Positions 1-8,107 of a stretch of DNA of 52,234 nucleotides are shown one piece after another. A model generated the notes under the pieces. It was not told the origin of the DNA, ran no database searches, and saw only the letters and a program-made list of their open reading frames with translations. Every line of letters begins with the position of its first letter. Positions within the stretch are counted from its first letter, which is position 1. A program made the position numbers and the translations under genes. Source of the DNA: Verrucomicrobiaceae bacterium (GTDB lineage Bacteria; Verrucomicrobiota; Verrucomicrobiia; Verrucomicrobiales; Verrucomicrobiaceae); NCBI GenBank assembly GCA_021151605.1, contig JAGKWZ010000022.1:1-52234 (forward strand). Direction: 5' to 3'.

Positions 1-225
1 GGTGAAACGGTGGGCGAAATCAACCTGCTCGACCCGTCTGCCGCCAGTGCCACGGTAACGGCGGTCGAGTTTAGCCAGATCTGGCGCATCGACTCGAAGA
101 GCCTCGAGTCCTACATCAATGAGTATCCCCGCCCGGCGGCCTGGCTGCTCATCGGCGTGGGCAAGACCATCGCCCGCCGTCTGCGCACCGTGAACGAAAA
201 GATCGCCAGCTTCTACGGCGGCTGA
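1..225 (+). CDS. Cyclic nucleotide-binding domain protein, C-terminal part (5' end outside window)
   Basis: The frame is open from base 1 and ends at a TGA at 223-225. The visible 74 residues begin GETVGEINLL and continue through a short beta segment and a long helix (PAAWLLIGVGKTIARRLRTVNEKI). This is the end of the Crp/EF-hand-like cNMP-binding beta-barrel (the G-E-x-x-GE phosphate-binding cassette) followed by its C helix. No DNA-binding helix-turn-helix follows, so it is probably a stand-alone cNMP-binding protein or the last domain of a larger one, not a Crp regulator. A strong terminator lies 26 bases downstream. The rest of the protein is unseen. Confidence 0.75.
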   Translation, partial: GETVGEINLLDPSAASATVTAVEFSQIWRIDSKSLESYINEYPRPAAWLLIGVGKTIARRLRTVNEKIASFYGG

Positions 226-250
226 TCTTTATATCGGTTTTTCCCATCGT

Positions 251-289
251 GGCCCAAATCTCTGCACCAGGGATTTGGGCCTCTTTTTT
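251..289 (+). terminator. Rho-independent terminator
   Basis: A perfect 10-bp stem (GGCCCAAATC at 251-260 with GATTTGGGCC at 272-281) and an 11-base loop are followed by TCTTTTTT at 282-289. It ends the transcript of the cyclic-nucleotide-binding gene and insulates the toxin-antitoxin pair downstream. Confidence 0.85.
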
Positions 290-346
290 GCCCGATGCCA
301 CGGGCAAACAAATGCCGTTTGCGCGTTATAACGTGTGTAGCCACAC
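287..346 (+). promoter_or_regulatory. Operator-rich promoter region of the antitoxin-toxin pair
   Basis: Three inverted repeats are packed into 60 bases upstream of the antitoxin start at 354. They are TTTGCCCG (287-294) with CGGGCAAA (301-308), the 10-bp perfect palindrome CGTTATAACG (324-333), and GTGTG (333-337) with CACAC (342-346). TATAAC at 327-332 could be a -10 element and would sit inside the palindrome; no convincing -35 is visible. AbrB/MazE-type antitoxins usually repress their own promoter by binding palindromes, so this is the expected autoregulatory site. The function is inferred. Confidence 0.45.
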
Positions 347-353
347 TCTGGCC

Positions 354-581
354 ATGGTCCTCGAACTCAAACTCCGCAAGATCGGCAATTCCCTCGGCAT
401 TGTGCTTCCCAAAGAAGCGCTCCAACACCTTGGCGCAGAGGAGGGGGACAGCATCTCTCTGACCGAAACAAACTCAGGTTACCAAATGGCAGCCAATGAC
501 CCCGAGTTCACCAAGGCTATGAATGTCTTCCAAGATCTAGCCCAGCGGTATCGCAATACTTTAGCCGAACTGGCAAAATGA
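354..581 (+). CDS. AbrB/MazE-like antitoxin
   Basis: This 75-residue protein starts MVLELKLRKIGNSLGIVLPKEALQHLGAEEGDSI. That is the swapped-hairpin AbrB fold (residues 1-45: a K-I-G-N-S-x-G-I-x-L-P core) seen in MazE, PhD-like and Doc-partner antitoxins. The C-terminal 30 residues (NDPEFTKAMNVFQDLAQRYRNTLAELAK) are a charged helix suited to wrapping a toxin. An in-frame extension back to 249 would read through the upstream terminator, so the ATG at 354 was chosen. Its stop overlaps the Doc start (ATGA, 578-581), indicating translational coupling. Expected role: neutralise the downstream toxin and repress the operon. Confidence 0.85.
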   Translation: MVLELKLRKIGNSLGIVLPKEALQHLGAEEGDSISLTETNSGYQMAANDPEFTKAMNVFQDLAQRYRNTLAELAK

Positions 582-964
582 AAAATCCACGATGGATCAG
601 GCGCGAAGAATGTCTGGCTTTGCATGATTTCATGATCAACCATCACGACAGCATGCATGGCATCCGCGATGAGGGTTTGCTGGAGTCTGCTTTGGGAAAA
701 CCTCAGAACCAGTTCGCCTATGGAAACCCGACGCTCGTGGATCTGGCGGCCAGCTATGCTTCTGAAGTGGTGAAAAATCATCCCTTCCTTGATGGCAACA
801 AACGCACAGGCTTCATGCTGGGCGTCGGCTTTCTCGAACTCAACGGCTGGCGCTTTCACGCCCCGGAAGCCGAAGCCGCCATCCGCACTCTGGCGCTGGC
901 GGCGGGAGAGATGACGGAGTCAGCCTATGCTGCGTGGCTGGAATCAAATAGCACGAGGGCCTGA
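578..964 (+). CDS. doc: Death-on-curing (Fic/Doc family) toxin
   Basis: This 128-residue protein carries the Fic-core motif HPFLDGNKRTGF (about residues 68-79), which matches the Doc version H-x-F-x-D-x-N-K-R-T. It also has the usual Doc N-terminus (residues about 10-35, the helix before the GLLESAL segment). In known Doc proteins this site phosphorylates a conserved threonine of elongation factor Tu; in classical Fic proteins it transfers AMP. The Lys after the Asn (NKR, not NGR) fits the kinase-type Doc. It overlaps the antitoxin by four bases, so the two form a type II toxin-antitoxin operon. All visible catalytic residues are intact. Confidence 0.88.
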   Translation: MKNPRWIRREECLALHDFMINHHDSMHGIRDEGLLESALGKPQNQFAYGNPTLVDLAASYASEVVKNHPFLDGNKRTGFMLGVGFLELNGWRFHAPEAEAAIRTLALAAGEMTESAYAAWLESNSTRA

Positions 965-986
965 GAACCAGACGTGCGTCTGGTTC
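965..986. repeat. Perfect 10-bp inverted repeat between convergent genes
   Basis: GAACCAGACG (965-974) and CGTCTGGTTC (977-986) are perfect complements with two bases between them. They lie directly after the Doc stop and 41 bases before the end of the convergent DUF1549/DUF1553 gene. With no T-run it is not a classical terminator, but it could act as a bidirectional transcript end or mRNA stabiliser. Confidence 0.6.
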
Positions 987-1027
987 CATGCAAGCATTCA
1001 TGAAAGAGTCATCCTGGCCTGGCATGT

Positions 1028-4000
1028 CTACGGACTGAAAGCCCACTCTGGAGCATTCAGAATGGCCCAGAGGACATCTTCCATGCGGGTGCGCCATGAT
1101 GTGTCGAGTTTTTCGGTGGGTGGCTCACCCTGGCGAGCGGCAGCTTCCTGGGCCATGCGGACGGTGGTGGCTTCAGCATCGAGGTGGTTGGACCAACTGA
1201 CGTACTTTTCACGGAGACGTGTGGATGGGGTGCTCGGTGCCTGGGTCTTGGTATGGCGGGACTCAAAGCCAGCACTGAGGTGCTGGGTGTAAAGCTCGCG
1301 CTCTTGCGATGTTGGTTTGCGGGTGAGGAGCTTCAAGAAAAGGGTGTCGATAAGTTCATCTAGCGACTGGGCCTTCACTGCGATGTCGGTGATGCCGTGG
1401 TCGTCGCTCAAACGGGAGAGCCAGATGCCAAGCGTGCCGTTGCTGAGGATCGCGGGCTGGAGGACATTGGGATCGGCGTCGCGTTTGCTGATGGGATCCT
1501 GCCGTGCGCCACGCCAGCCGAAGGCGCTGAGCACGTCAGTGACAGCCTGAATTCTTGGCAAGGCCAGACTGGGGCGGTCGCGCTCGTTACTGGTGCTGGT
1601 GAGCATCCAACTACGGTGCGGTCTGCCCAGGTGGATGGCGTTTTTGAGGTCGCGAGTATTGTCGATGTCGAGACAGACTTCTTCGGTTTTAAATGGCTTG
1701 CCGGTGGCGGCGAACAAAGAGTCCACGATCTGCTCGGCCTGGAGGCGGCGCGGCGCGGGGCTGGTGTAAAGTGGGCTGGTGAGTTTTAGTTCGGGATCGG
1801 TAGCGCGCTGATAGGCGTGGCTGTTCAGAATGAGTCGGGCGAGATTTTTCACATCGTAGCCGCCGCGCACAAATTCGCGTCCAAGCCATTTGATCAGTTC
1901 TGGATGCGTAGGTTTGCCCTTTTCCCAGTCTTCGACGGGCTCGACGATGCCTCGCCCCATGAAGCGGGACCAGACACGATTCGCGATGACTTGAGCGAAG
2001 CGCTCGTTTTGCGGCGCGGTGATCATGGCGGCGAGCACATCACGGCTGTCCTTCGGATCTTCGGCGAGCTTGCCAGTATCTTCATCGCAGAACTCGGCGA
2101 ATGGCCATTTGGGCTGCACTTTGGTGCCGGGCATGAGTGTGACCTGAATGAGCGGTTCGCGACCACCAGCGTGGATCTTGTCCATCGGAACGCTGCTAGT
2201 CTTGGGCACCTCGATTTCCTTCGTGCCAAGCATGGCGGCGAGTTCGAAGAGGTCTTGCTGCAAGGATTTGCCGGTGGGTGAGTCATGGCAGCGGGCGCAC
2301 TTCATCTCCACGCCGAGGAAGGCGGTGCTGACGATGGTTCCCTTCGCGGCCATCGGCACGTCGTTTTGCGACGCGGTGCCAAAGCCAGCAGGTCCGCCGA
2401 GGCGCTCGCTGCCCTTCATGCGCAGGAGTTCGGTGACGAAGAAATCCATCGGCTTGTTGTCCTTCAGGGACTCGTAGAGCCACCAGCGGAAGGGGCCGGT
2501 GTTGTTGAGCGTGGGGTTGAGGATGTTCGGATTCTCCGCCAGCACGTCCTGCCAGTAGCCTATCCAGTTGTCAGCCCAGCGTGGATCATTGAGCAGGCGG
2601 TCGATGGCGGCTTTGCGGTCGGGGTTTTTCTGGAAGGCTTCGATCTCTGCCAGCGTCGGCCCGACGCCGAGGGTGTCGATGGTGACGCGGCGCAGGAAGG
2701 TCAAGTCGTCGGTCAAAGGCGTGAGCGTGAGGTGATCGGCACGGATGTCGGGCCAGTGGGCACCTTCTTTGATCCAGGTGGTGAGCAAGGCGACCTCGTC
2801 TTTGGTTAATGGCTTGCCTTTGGGCGGCATGACTTCGTCTTCGTCATCAGAAGTGATGCGGGCGATGATGGAGCTGTGATCCGGTTTGCCAGGTTCAATA
2901 GCCGCGCCGTCGGACTTGCCGCCCTTGAGCGCATCGGCGAGCGAGTCGAGATGGAGGCCGCCCTTGGCCTTGGCACCGCGATGGCATTCGTTGCACTTGG
3001 CTTCCAGGATGGGCATCACGTCTTTGAAGTAGTCGATGCTGCCTTTGTGCGAGTCCTGCGCCTTCACTCCGTCGATGCGTGCGGCGATGAAATGGTCGAT
3101 CTCATTGCTGGCGGGGAAGTTTTTCGGCAGCTCGGGCACTTTGACGGGTTCCACCTTGGCCAGCCAGGTTTTCGCAGCCTCGCGGCGCTGAGTCCAATAC
3201 GGATCGGACTTCGCGCGGAGTTCGGCGCGCTTCTTCGCATTCACTGCATCGTAGTGAGCGTTGCGTTCCTTCTCGTATTCGGCCCAGCCGGCGTCGTTGT
3301 AGGCCACTTCGCGTTTGCCAGCGGTGACGAGCTGCCAGGTCTCCGTGCCTTGCTTCGACCAAGCGACGACGGTTTCGCCAAGTTCGGGGCGGCGGACCGC
3401 TTTGCCTACGAAACTGCCAACCACCGTCTCCAACACGAAAAACTGCGGCTTGCCAGTGCCTTCAAACTCGCACCACGATTCGCGATTGCCTGGGGGCACA
3501 AAGCGGAAGTCGGGGCCGAGGTCGAGATAGTCTTTTTGATCGGCCACAAGGTGATGCCCGTCGCTGTCGTTCGGCGGGAAGGGTGTGTTGAGGGTCGTCT
3601 TGCCGTCGATGTAGAGATTCGTCGCCCCACGGGCGCGAAGCAGTAGGCGGTGCTTCCCTTTTGGGAAGGTCACACTAGCCGCAGCACGAAGTAGGAAGGG
3701 AACGTGTCGTTCGCCACGCACGCCGGTATCGACATACTTCTGCGGCACGTCGAAAAAGCCGAACACGTCCTCGCTATAAGTCTCGGCTACCTTCGGAGGC
3801 TCGCTGGGCCAGGCGTTCGCCTCCGGCATGCCTTCCTCGGCCAGTTGCACCAGCACGCGGCCTGCGGGTACCTCCTTCTTCGTGATGGGCGGTGGTGGCG
3901 GGACGAATCGATATTTTGCCTTCAGCGCGTCGGTATCTATAGCACCGCGATAGATGGCGACTTCATCGAGCCAACCATTGAGTGAATGCGAGGACGCGAG

Positions 4001-4663
4001 GGTGGAGCCGCTGCCGATCATGAGCGCATCGCCATCTGTCACAGGGCCGCGATCGGTCGCGCCGCCCATGTCCCAGGTGCCATCTGTGGCCTGACCGTCG
4101 ATGAAGCCTTTGATGCTCTTTGGCTGACCAAATGTGTAGGTCACCGCGATGTGATGCCAGCCCTGGATCGGCATCGTGTCTTTCGACCACCAGCGATGCC
4201 AGTCGCCCTTCTTGCCTGGAACATCGGCGCTGTGGAAGAGGAAGCCGATTTGAGCACCAGCTTTGCCGGATTGCAGGCGCAATGCGTAGTTTTGGTTGTT
4301 TTGGCCGAACTCCTTCGTGCCGAGGCGGCCTTTGCCGATGATGTAAGGCGTGCCAGTGAGCCCCGGAACCTTCACCCACGCTTCCAGAGTGATCGTGTCG
4401 TTCAATCCAAAGCGCAGATCCTCACTGTCCGCGACCTTCAGCGCCTTTGCACCCTCGCCGACGAAGTGCATGGCCGTGTTTTCCTTGGCAAAGCCCGGGT
4501 AAGTCGGCGCACGCGGGCCGGGCTCTTTGGCATCGGAGAAGTTCCATTGCATGACCGGCTTGGCGACGACCTTGTCGGTGCTGTCATTGCCCGCATTGCC
4601 ATCGTTTTGGGCGATGGCAGAGGTGAGAGAAAGGAGGAACGGAAAGAATCGCAGGCGCGTCAT
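1028..4663 (-). CDS. Secreted LamG - PA14-like - cytochrome c (PSCyt1) - DUF1549 - DUF1553 protein
   Basis: This is a 1211-residue exported protein with a signal peptide at residues 1-18 (cut near SAIA-Q). Domains in order: a LamG/concanavalin-like fold (about 37-252), a PA14-like beta region (about 300-400), a cytochrome module with the heme motif CNECH at 557-561, a DUF1549 region with a second motif CARCH at 789-793, and DUF1553 (about 870-1130; ANRVWSRFMGRGIV at 894-907). The start of DUF1549 (EIDHFIAARI, 521-530) precedes the cytochrome and its continuation (FLRRVTIDTLGVGPT) follows it, so the cytochrome is nested inside DUF1549. The family is abundant in Planctomycetes and Verrucomicrobia and is linked to polysaccharide breakdown, but its reaction is unknown. 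The usual DUF1501 partner is absent. Confidence 0.9.
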   Translation of the reverse strand: MTRLRFFPFLLSLTSAIAQNDGNAGNDSTDKVVAKPVMQWNFSDAKEPGPRAPTYPGFAKENTAMHFVGEGAKALKVADSEDLRFGLNDTITLEAWVKVPGLTGTPYIIGKGRLGTKEFGQNNQNYALRLQSGKAGAQIGFLFHSADVPGKKGDWHRWWSKDTMPIQGWHHIAVTYTFGQPKSIKGFIDGQATDGTWDMGGATDRGPVTDGDALMIGSGSTLASSHSLNGWLDEVAIYRGAIDTDALKAKYRFVPPPPPITKKEVPAGRVLVQLAEEGMPEANAWPSEPPKVAETYSEDVFGFFDVPQKYVDTGVRGERHVPFLLRAAASVTFPKGKHRLLLRARGATNLYIDGKTTLNTPFPPNDSDGHHLVADQKDYLDLGPDFRFVPPGNRESWCEFEGTGKPQFFVLETVVGSFVGKAVRRPELGETVVAWSKQGTETWQLVTAGKREVAYNDAGWAEYEKERNAHYDAVNAKKRAELRAKSDPYWTQRREAAKTWLAKVEPVKVPELPKNFPASNEIDHFIAARIDGVKAQDSHKGSIDYFKDVMPILEAKCNECHRGAKAKGGLHLDSLADALKGGKSDGAAIEPGKPDHSSIIARITSDDEDEVMPPKGKPLTKDEVALLTTWIKEGAHWPDIRADHLTLTPLTDDLTFLRRVTIDTLGVGPTLAEIEAFQKNPDRKAAIDRLLNDPRWADNWIGYWQDVLAENPNILNPTLNNTGPFRWWLYESLKDNKPMDFFVTELLRMKGSERLGGPAGFGTASQNDVPMAAKGTIVSTAFLGVEMKCARCHDSPTGKSLQQDLFELAAMLGTKEIEVPKTSSVPMDKIHAGGREPLIQVTLMPGTKVQPKWPFAEFCDEDTGKLAEDPKDSRDVLAAMITAPQNERFAQVIANRVWSRFMGRGIVEPVEDWEKGKPTHPELIKWLGREFVRGGYDVKNLARLILNSHAYQRATDPELKLTSPLYTSPAPRRLQAEQIVDSLFAATGKPFKTEEVCLDIDNTRDLKNAIHLGRPHRSWMLTSTSNERDRPSLALPRIQAVTDVLSAFGWRGARQDPISKRDADPNVLQPAILSNGTLGIWLSRLSDDHGITDIAVKAQSLDELIDTLFLKLLTRKPTSQERELYTQHLSAGFESRHTKTQAPSTPSTRLREKYVSWSNHLDAEATTVRMAQEAAARQGEPPTEKLDTSWRTRMEDVLWAILNAPEWAFSP

Positions 4664-4868
4664 GCTCTCAATAACGGCGGATAGAGCCGTCTTTCAGCAT
4701 CCGACGCACCCCACTTTCGTGAGGGCGGTCTTGATCAGGAAAGAGACCGGCACTTTCGTAAAACTGGGAAAATGACTGAAATGATCAATCTCAGCCTGAC
4801 ATGCTACAACGAGATCGCGGCAGCGTGTGAGACTGATCCGGTGCTCCAGATTCGGTTCTGATCTGAGG

Positions 4869-5684
4869 TCAGTACGTCTTTCCCTCAGGAATCGCTGGCG
4901 CACCGGCAACCTCGTCTAGGATGGAGTCGAAGTCGGCGGCGCAGGCGGTAAAGTGGGCATGGACGGCACCGAACTCGCTGCCGTGGACGATGAATTGAGC
5001 GCCGAGGTCGATGAGGGTTTTGGCATCGGCGGCGGTGCCTACGGGGCGGCCCCAGGCTTTGCCGTGCTTTTTGCAGGCGGCGGCGATTTGCTTCTGCACG
5101 TCCATCATGACGGGATCATTCACGCCAGGGGTGCAACCGAGGCGCAGGGACATGTCGCCAGGGCCAAGGAAGAGGATGTCCACGCCGGGGACGGCAGCGA
5201 TGGCTTCGGCGTTGGCGAGGGCGGCGGGGGTTTCGATCTGAACGGTGAGGAAGGTCTCGCGGTTGGCGGCGTCAGTGTAGTCGTCGGGTTTGCCGATCCA
5301 GTAGTCGGCATCGCGTCCGCCGCCGCAGAAGCCACGGTCGCCGAGCGGGGGAAATTTGATGGCTTGGACTAATGCGCGGGCTTCATCAGCAGTGCCGACG
5401 TGGGGGATCATAAGGCCGGCCGCACCATCTTCGAGGAGGCGGTAGAGGCCGTTTTTTTCCTTCGTGGGCGGACGCCACATGCAGTCGATGTCGGCGGCGT
5501 GATGACGGCCGAGCATGGTTTCGATTTCGCGGGCCTCCCACGCGCGGTGTTCTCCATCGAGCCAGATGCCATCATAGTGAAAGTGGGCAGCCATGGCCGG
5601 GAAGAAGGCGATGGGTGAGCCTGTGCAGCAGATGCGGGCGACTTTGCCAGCGCGGAGCTTGGCGAGCACTTTGGATTGGCGCAT
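4869..5684 (-). CDS. HpcH/HpaI-family class II aldolase
   Basis: This 271-residue TIM-barrel protein resembles 2-keto-3-deoxy-L-rhamnonate/glucarate aldolases and 4-hydroxy-2-oxoheptanedioate aldolase, which split 2-keto-3-deoxy acids into pyruvate and an aldehyde. Visible features are GIWLDGEHRAW (about 38-49, with the general-base D-x-E-H block), the MIPHVGTADEARALVQAIKFPPLGDRG segment (about 91-117), and VQIETPAALANAEAIAAVPGVDILFLGPGDMSLRLG (about 148-183), where E of QIET and D of GPGD are the divalent-metal ligands. There is no signal peptide, so it is cytoplasmic. Six bases separate it from the SGNH hydrolase upstream on the same strand, suggesting co-transcription. Substrate unknown. 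Confidence 0.88.
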   Translation of the reverse strand: MRQSKVLAKLRAGKVARICCTGSPIAFFPAMAAHFHYDGIWLDGEHRAWEAREIETMLGRHHAADIDCMWRPPTKEKNGLYRLLEDGAAGLMIPHVGTADEARALVQAIKFPPLGDRGFCGGGRDADYWIGKPDDYTDAANRETFLTVQIETPAALANAEAIAAVPGVDILFLGPGDMSLRLGCTPGVNDPVMMDVQKQIAAACKKHGKAWGRPVGTAADAKTLIDLGAQFIVHGSEFGAVHAHFTACAADFDSILDEVAGAPAIPEGKTY

Positions 5685-5690
5685 GGAGAA

Positions 5691-6878
5691 TCAGTTTTGG
5701 GGGTTGAGATATTGGGTGAGCAGCGTGTTCAATGAGGTGGCACCGCCTTGGATGCTGTGGAGGTCTTGAGCTTCGATCAAACGGCGGGCGAGGGCTATGT
5801 GTTGTTGCTCTTTCGTGGTGGGCGCTGTTTTTGCTGCGGAGGGGAGTGCGACGAGGACATCCCACTGCTGCGGACCGAAGCTGAGGGACCAATTCATGAT
5901 CCATGAGTAGCTTTTGTGGAAGGCCTCAGGCTTTTGGACAGGGAGTGAACCTGGCACTGCGATGAGCACAAGGTCCTGCGCCACGCTGCGGACTTTCTTG
6001 GCGTATTCTTCGATCTGGGCGAGCGACTGGCCTTCGACGGGCCATGAGGTGACATTGATGACGGCCTTGGGATAGAACTGCTGAATGGCGGCAGCGATGA
6101 GCGTGTCGTAGGGCGGCATGGCGAGCACTTTGACGGGCTTGCCAGCTTTGAGGAAGGCAAGCGTGTGGCGCAGCGCGGGCAATGGCGGGCCGATGTCAGC
6201 GAGTGATGTTTTTTGGCCGGTGATGGTGTGCGCGATGGTTTCTGCGAAGAGTTTGTGACCGGCCATATTTGGATGGATGGGGTCGCTGAGGAGCAGATTC
6301 CATTCGAGTGCGTCTTTGGCGTGAACCGCCTCAAAAGCGGCGAAGCAATCGGCGACGGGGAGCGATTCGGCTTTGGCGATGTCGCGGATGGCTTGCGTGA
6401 ATTCGATGAGTTTGGCTCCAGTGCGCTGCGGTGACTCGACGATGGAGTTTTGCGTGCAGAGAAGTACTTCGGCGTCGATGGCTCGGCAGCGGCGGATGAT
6501 TTCGCGGAGGTTGTTTTGGAAATCGGCAACGGGTGTGCGCTCAAGATCGTTCATGCCAAACATGATGGTAACGAGGTGTGGCTTGTGCTCGAGGACGTCA
6601 CGCTCCAGTCGCTTGAGGCCACCAGAGCTGGTGTCGCCGCTGATGCCGGCGTTGCGCACGGTGACCTGGGCCTGCAGATGGATTTTTTGCAGAGCGATTT
6701 GCAGCATCTCAGGATAGGCACGCAAGCCCCCGCTATGGTAATACACACCGGTGATGCTGTCGCCGATGCAAACAATGCGAACGGGTTCTTTGCCTGCGGC
6801 GAGGATTTGCGCGGTCTTCAGCGGAGCCGCTGGAAGCAGGCTCACACAGGCGAGAAAGAACAGAAACAAGGACTTCAT
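5691..6878 (-). CDS. Secreted SGNH/GDSL hydrolase
   Basis: The chosen ATG at 6878 gives a 395-residue protein beginning MKSLFLFFLACVSLLPAAP, a clear signal peptide; an upstream extension adds a non-hydrophobic leader. Catalytic blocks of the SGNH fold are all present: GDSIT (Ser nucleophile, block I), NAGISGDTSSGG (block II Gly), FGMNDL (block III Asn) and SDPIHPN (block V Asp-x-x-His). Family members are carbohydrate esterases, acyl-hydrolases or lysophospholipases; here the target is probably an esterified glycan outside the cytoplasm. A second domain (about residues 240-395) has no recognisable motif. It precedes the aldolase at 4869 in the same direction. Confidence 0.85.
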   Translation of the reverse strand: MKSLFLFFLACVSLLPAAPLKTAQILAAGKEPVRIVCIGDSITGVYYHSGGLRAYPEMLQIALQKIHLQAQVTVRNAGISGDTSSGGLKRLERDVLEHKPHLVTIMFGMNDLERTPVADFQNNLREIIRRCRAIDAEVLLCTQNSIVESPQRTGAKLIEFTQAIRDIAKAESLPVADCFAAFEAVHAKDALEWNLLLSDPIHPNMAGHKLFAETIAHTITGQKTSLADIGPPLPALRHTLAFLKAGKPVKVLAMPPYDTLIAAAIQQFYPKAVINVTSWPVEGQSLAQIEEYAKKVRSVAQDLVLIAVPGSLPVQKPEAFHKSYSWIMNWSLSFGPQQWDVLVALPSAAKTAPTTKEQQHIALARRLIEAQDLHSIQGGATSLNTLLTQYLNPQN

Positions 6879-7049
6879 GATGTGTTGGACTACGGAATTT
6901 CGTAGATCAATCGGAAGGAACCACACTTCGACGGTGGCCTCTTTCGATGAGTTTGCGCAGTGGCCAGATCTTGCTGCCATCTGCAGCTATGGGAGCAATC
7001 GTTGAATATGAAGAAGACCTCCACAGCTTCCAAGTTTTTGCCACGCTGC

Positions 7050-7967
7050 TCACAGCCCTCTCGCTTGAACAGCCTTGTGCGCTGTCTCCTGCAAAAAGCG
7101 GGCGTAGGCAGCATCCAAGTCTTTTGGGAGGTAGCTGTTGCCGACGGCGCTCTCTTTAAAAAGAACCTCATACCAAACGCAGGCCCCGAGATACTCACCC
7201 GCCGTATTCGCGTGATGACCATCCATGGCGAGCGTGGTCTTTTTCCCGTCTTTCGACTTCGCCCAACGCCAGCCGACATGCAGTGAGTGCTGTTGGTTTG
7301 GCAAGTTGGGTTGCTTTGCGGTTTTGGGATCAAAGGAAGTGTCGGTTTGATACCCCCAGGTCGCATCCGTGTCGGCCATGAAAAGCGCATCGCCGACCGG
7401 GATCACCTTTCCGCTCAGTTCAGCGGCAATCTTATCATAGGCAGCCGTGAGGCCGCGATACATCTCCTCTTGCGTCTTAGGCTCACCAGGTTTCGGCGCT
7501 TTCGCGGAGAATCGTGGATCATCGACACGATAGGCCCAGGTTTGATGAATCAGCAGTTTCGCCTGCGGCGCGTGTTTCGAGATCAGATCCCGCAGAAAGC
7601 CTGCATGTGGCTGGTATGTGGCAAAGTCGTGGCTCTTGATGCTCGCCTGCTGGATGGTGACGTAGTCCCACTTGTCGAGCATGAGGTTCTCCTTCAAACC
7701 GCGTCCGCTGGTGTAGAGACCAGCTTTGTCGTCAGGCCGCGCCTCATGGAGCTTCGCCTTGTCTGCATGGACCTGAAACGACGCACCACCGATGACCAGT
7801 GAGTTGTGGATCAAGTGATGTCCGCCCGCCTTCGCGAGGTCGCCGAGGTAGTGTGTCGCGTTGGCGGAGAAGCTGTTGCCGATGGTGAGGAGGCGGACGG
7901 TTTTGGGCTCAGCGGCAAAGGCGATGGCGCTAAAGAGCAGTAGAGAGACGCAAAGGTGGAACTTCAT
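7050..7967 (-). CDS. Secreted SGNH-like protein (DUF4886-type)
   Basis: This 305-residue protein has a signal peptide (MKFHLCVSLLLFSAIAFAAEP). It contains the variant SGNH block I LLTIGNSFSANATHYL (about residues 26-41), where GNS replaces GDS, and block V as MDGHHAN (about 250-256). This GNSFS plus D-x-H layout is typical of the DUF4886 subgroup, putative esterases in Verrucomicrobia, Planctomycetes and Bacteroidetes. A central segment rich in Trp and Tyr (KLLIHQTWAYRVDDPRF) may line the substrate cleft. About 170 bases without a clear gene separate it from the other SGNH gene. Product specificity cannot be told. Confidence 0.75.
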   Translation of the reverse strand: MKFHLCVSLLLFSAIAFAAEPKTVRLLTIGNSFSANATHYLGDLAKAGGHHLIHNSLVIGGASFQVHADKAKLHEARPDDKAGLYTSGRGLKENLMLDKWDYVTIQQASIKSHDFATYQPHAGFLRDLISKHAPQAKLLIHQTWAYRVDDPRFSAKAPKPGEPKTQEEMYRGLTAAYDKIAAELSGKVIPVGDALFMADTDATWGYQTDTSFDPKTAKQPNLPNQQHSLHVGWRWAKSKDGKKTTLAMDGHHANTAGEYLGACVWYEVLFKESAVGNSYLPKDLDAAYARFLQETAHKAVQARGL

Positions 7968-8107
7968 GCGGAAATGGGTCGGTGGAGATGAATGATTCAG
8001 AACACTCTGCCGCAGAGTGAGTTTTCAACTCGTTGACTGGACCCGTGGGTTTAAATGCCAACCGCCGGTTCAAAATCCGGGCACGAAAAGTTGTTGGCAC
8101 CCTAGTT

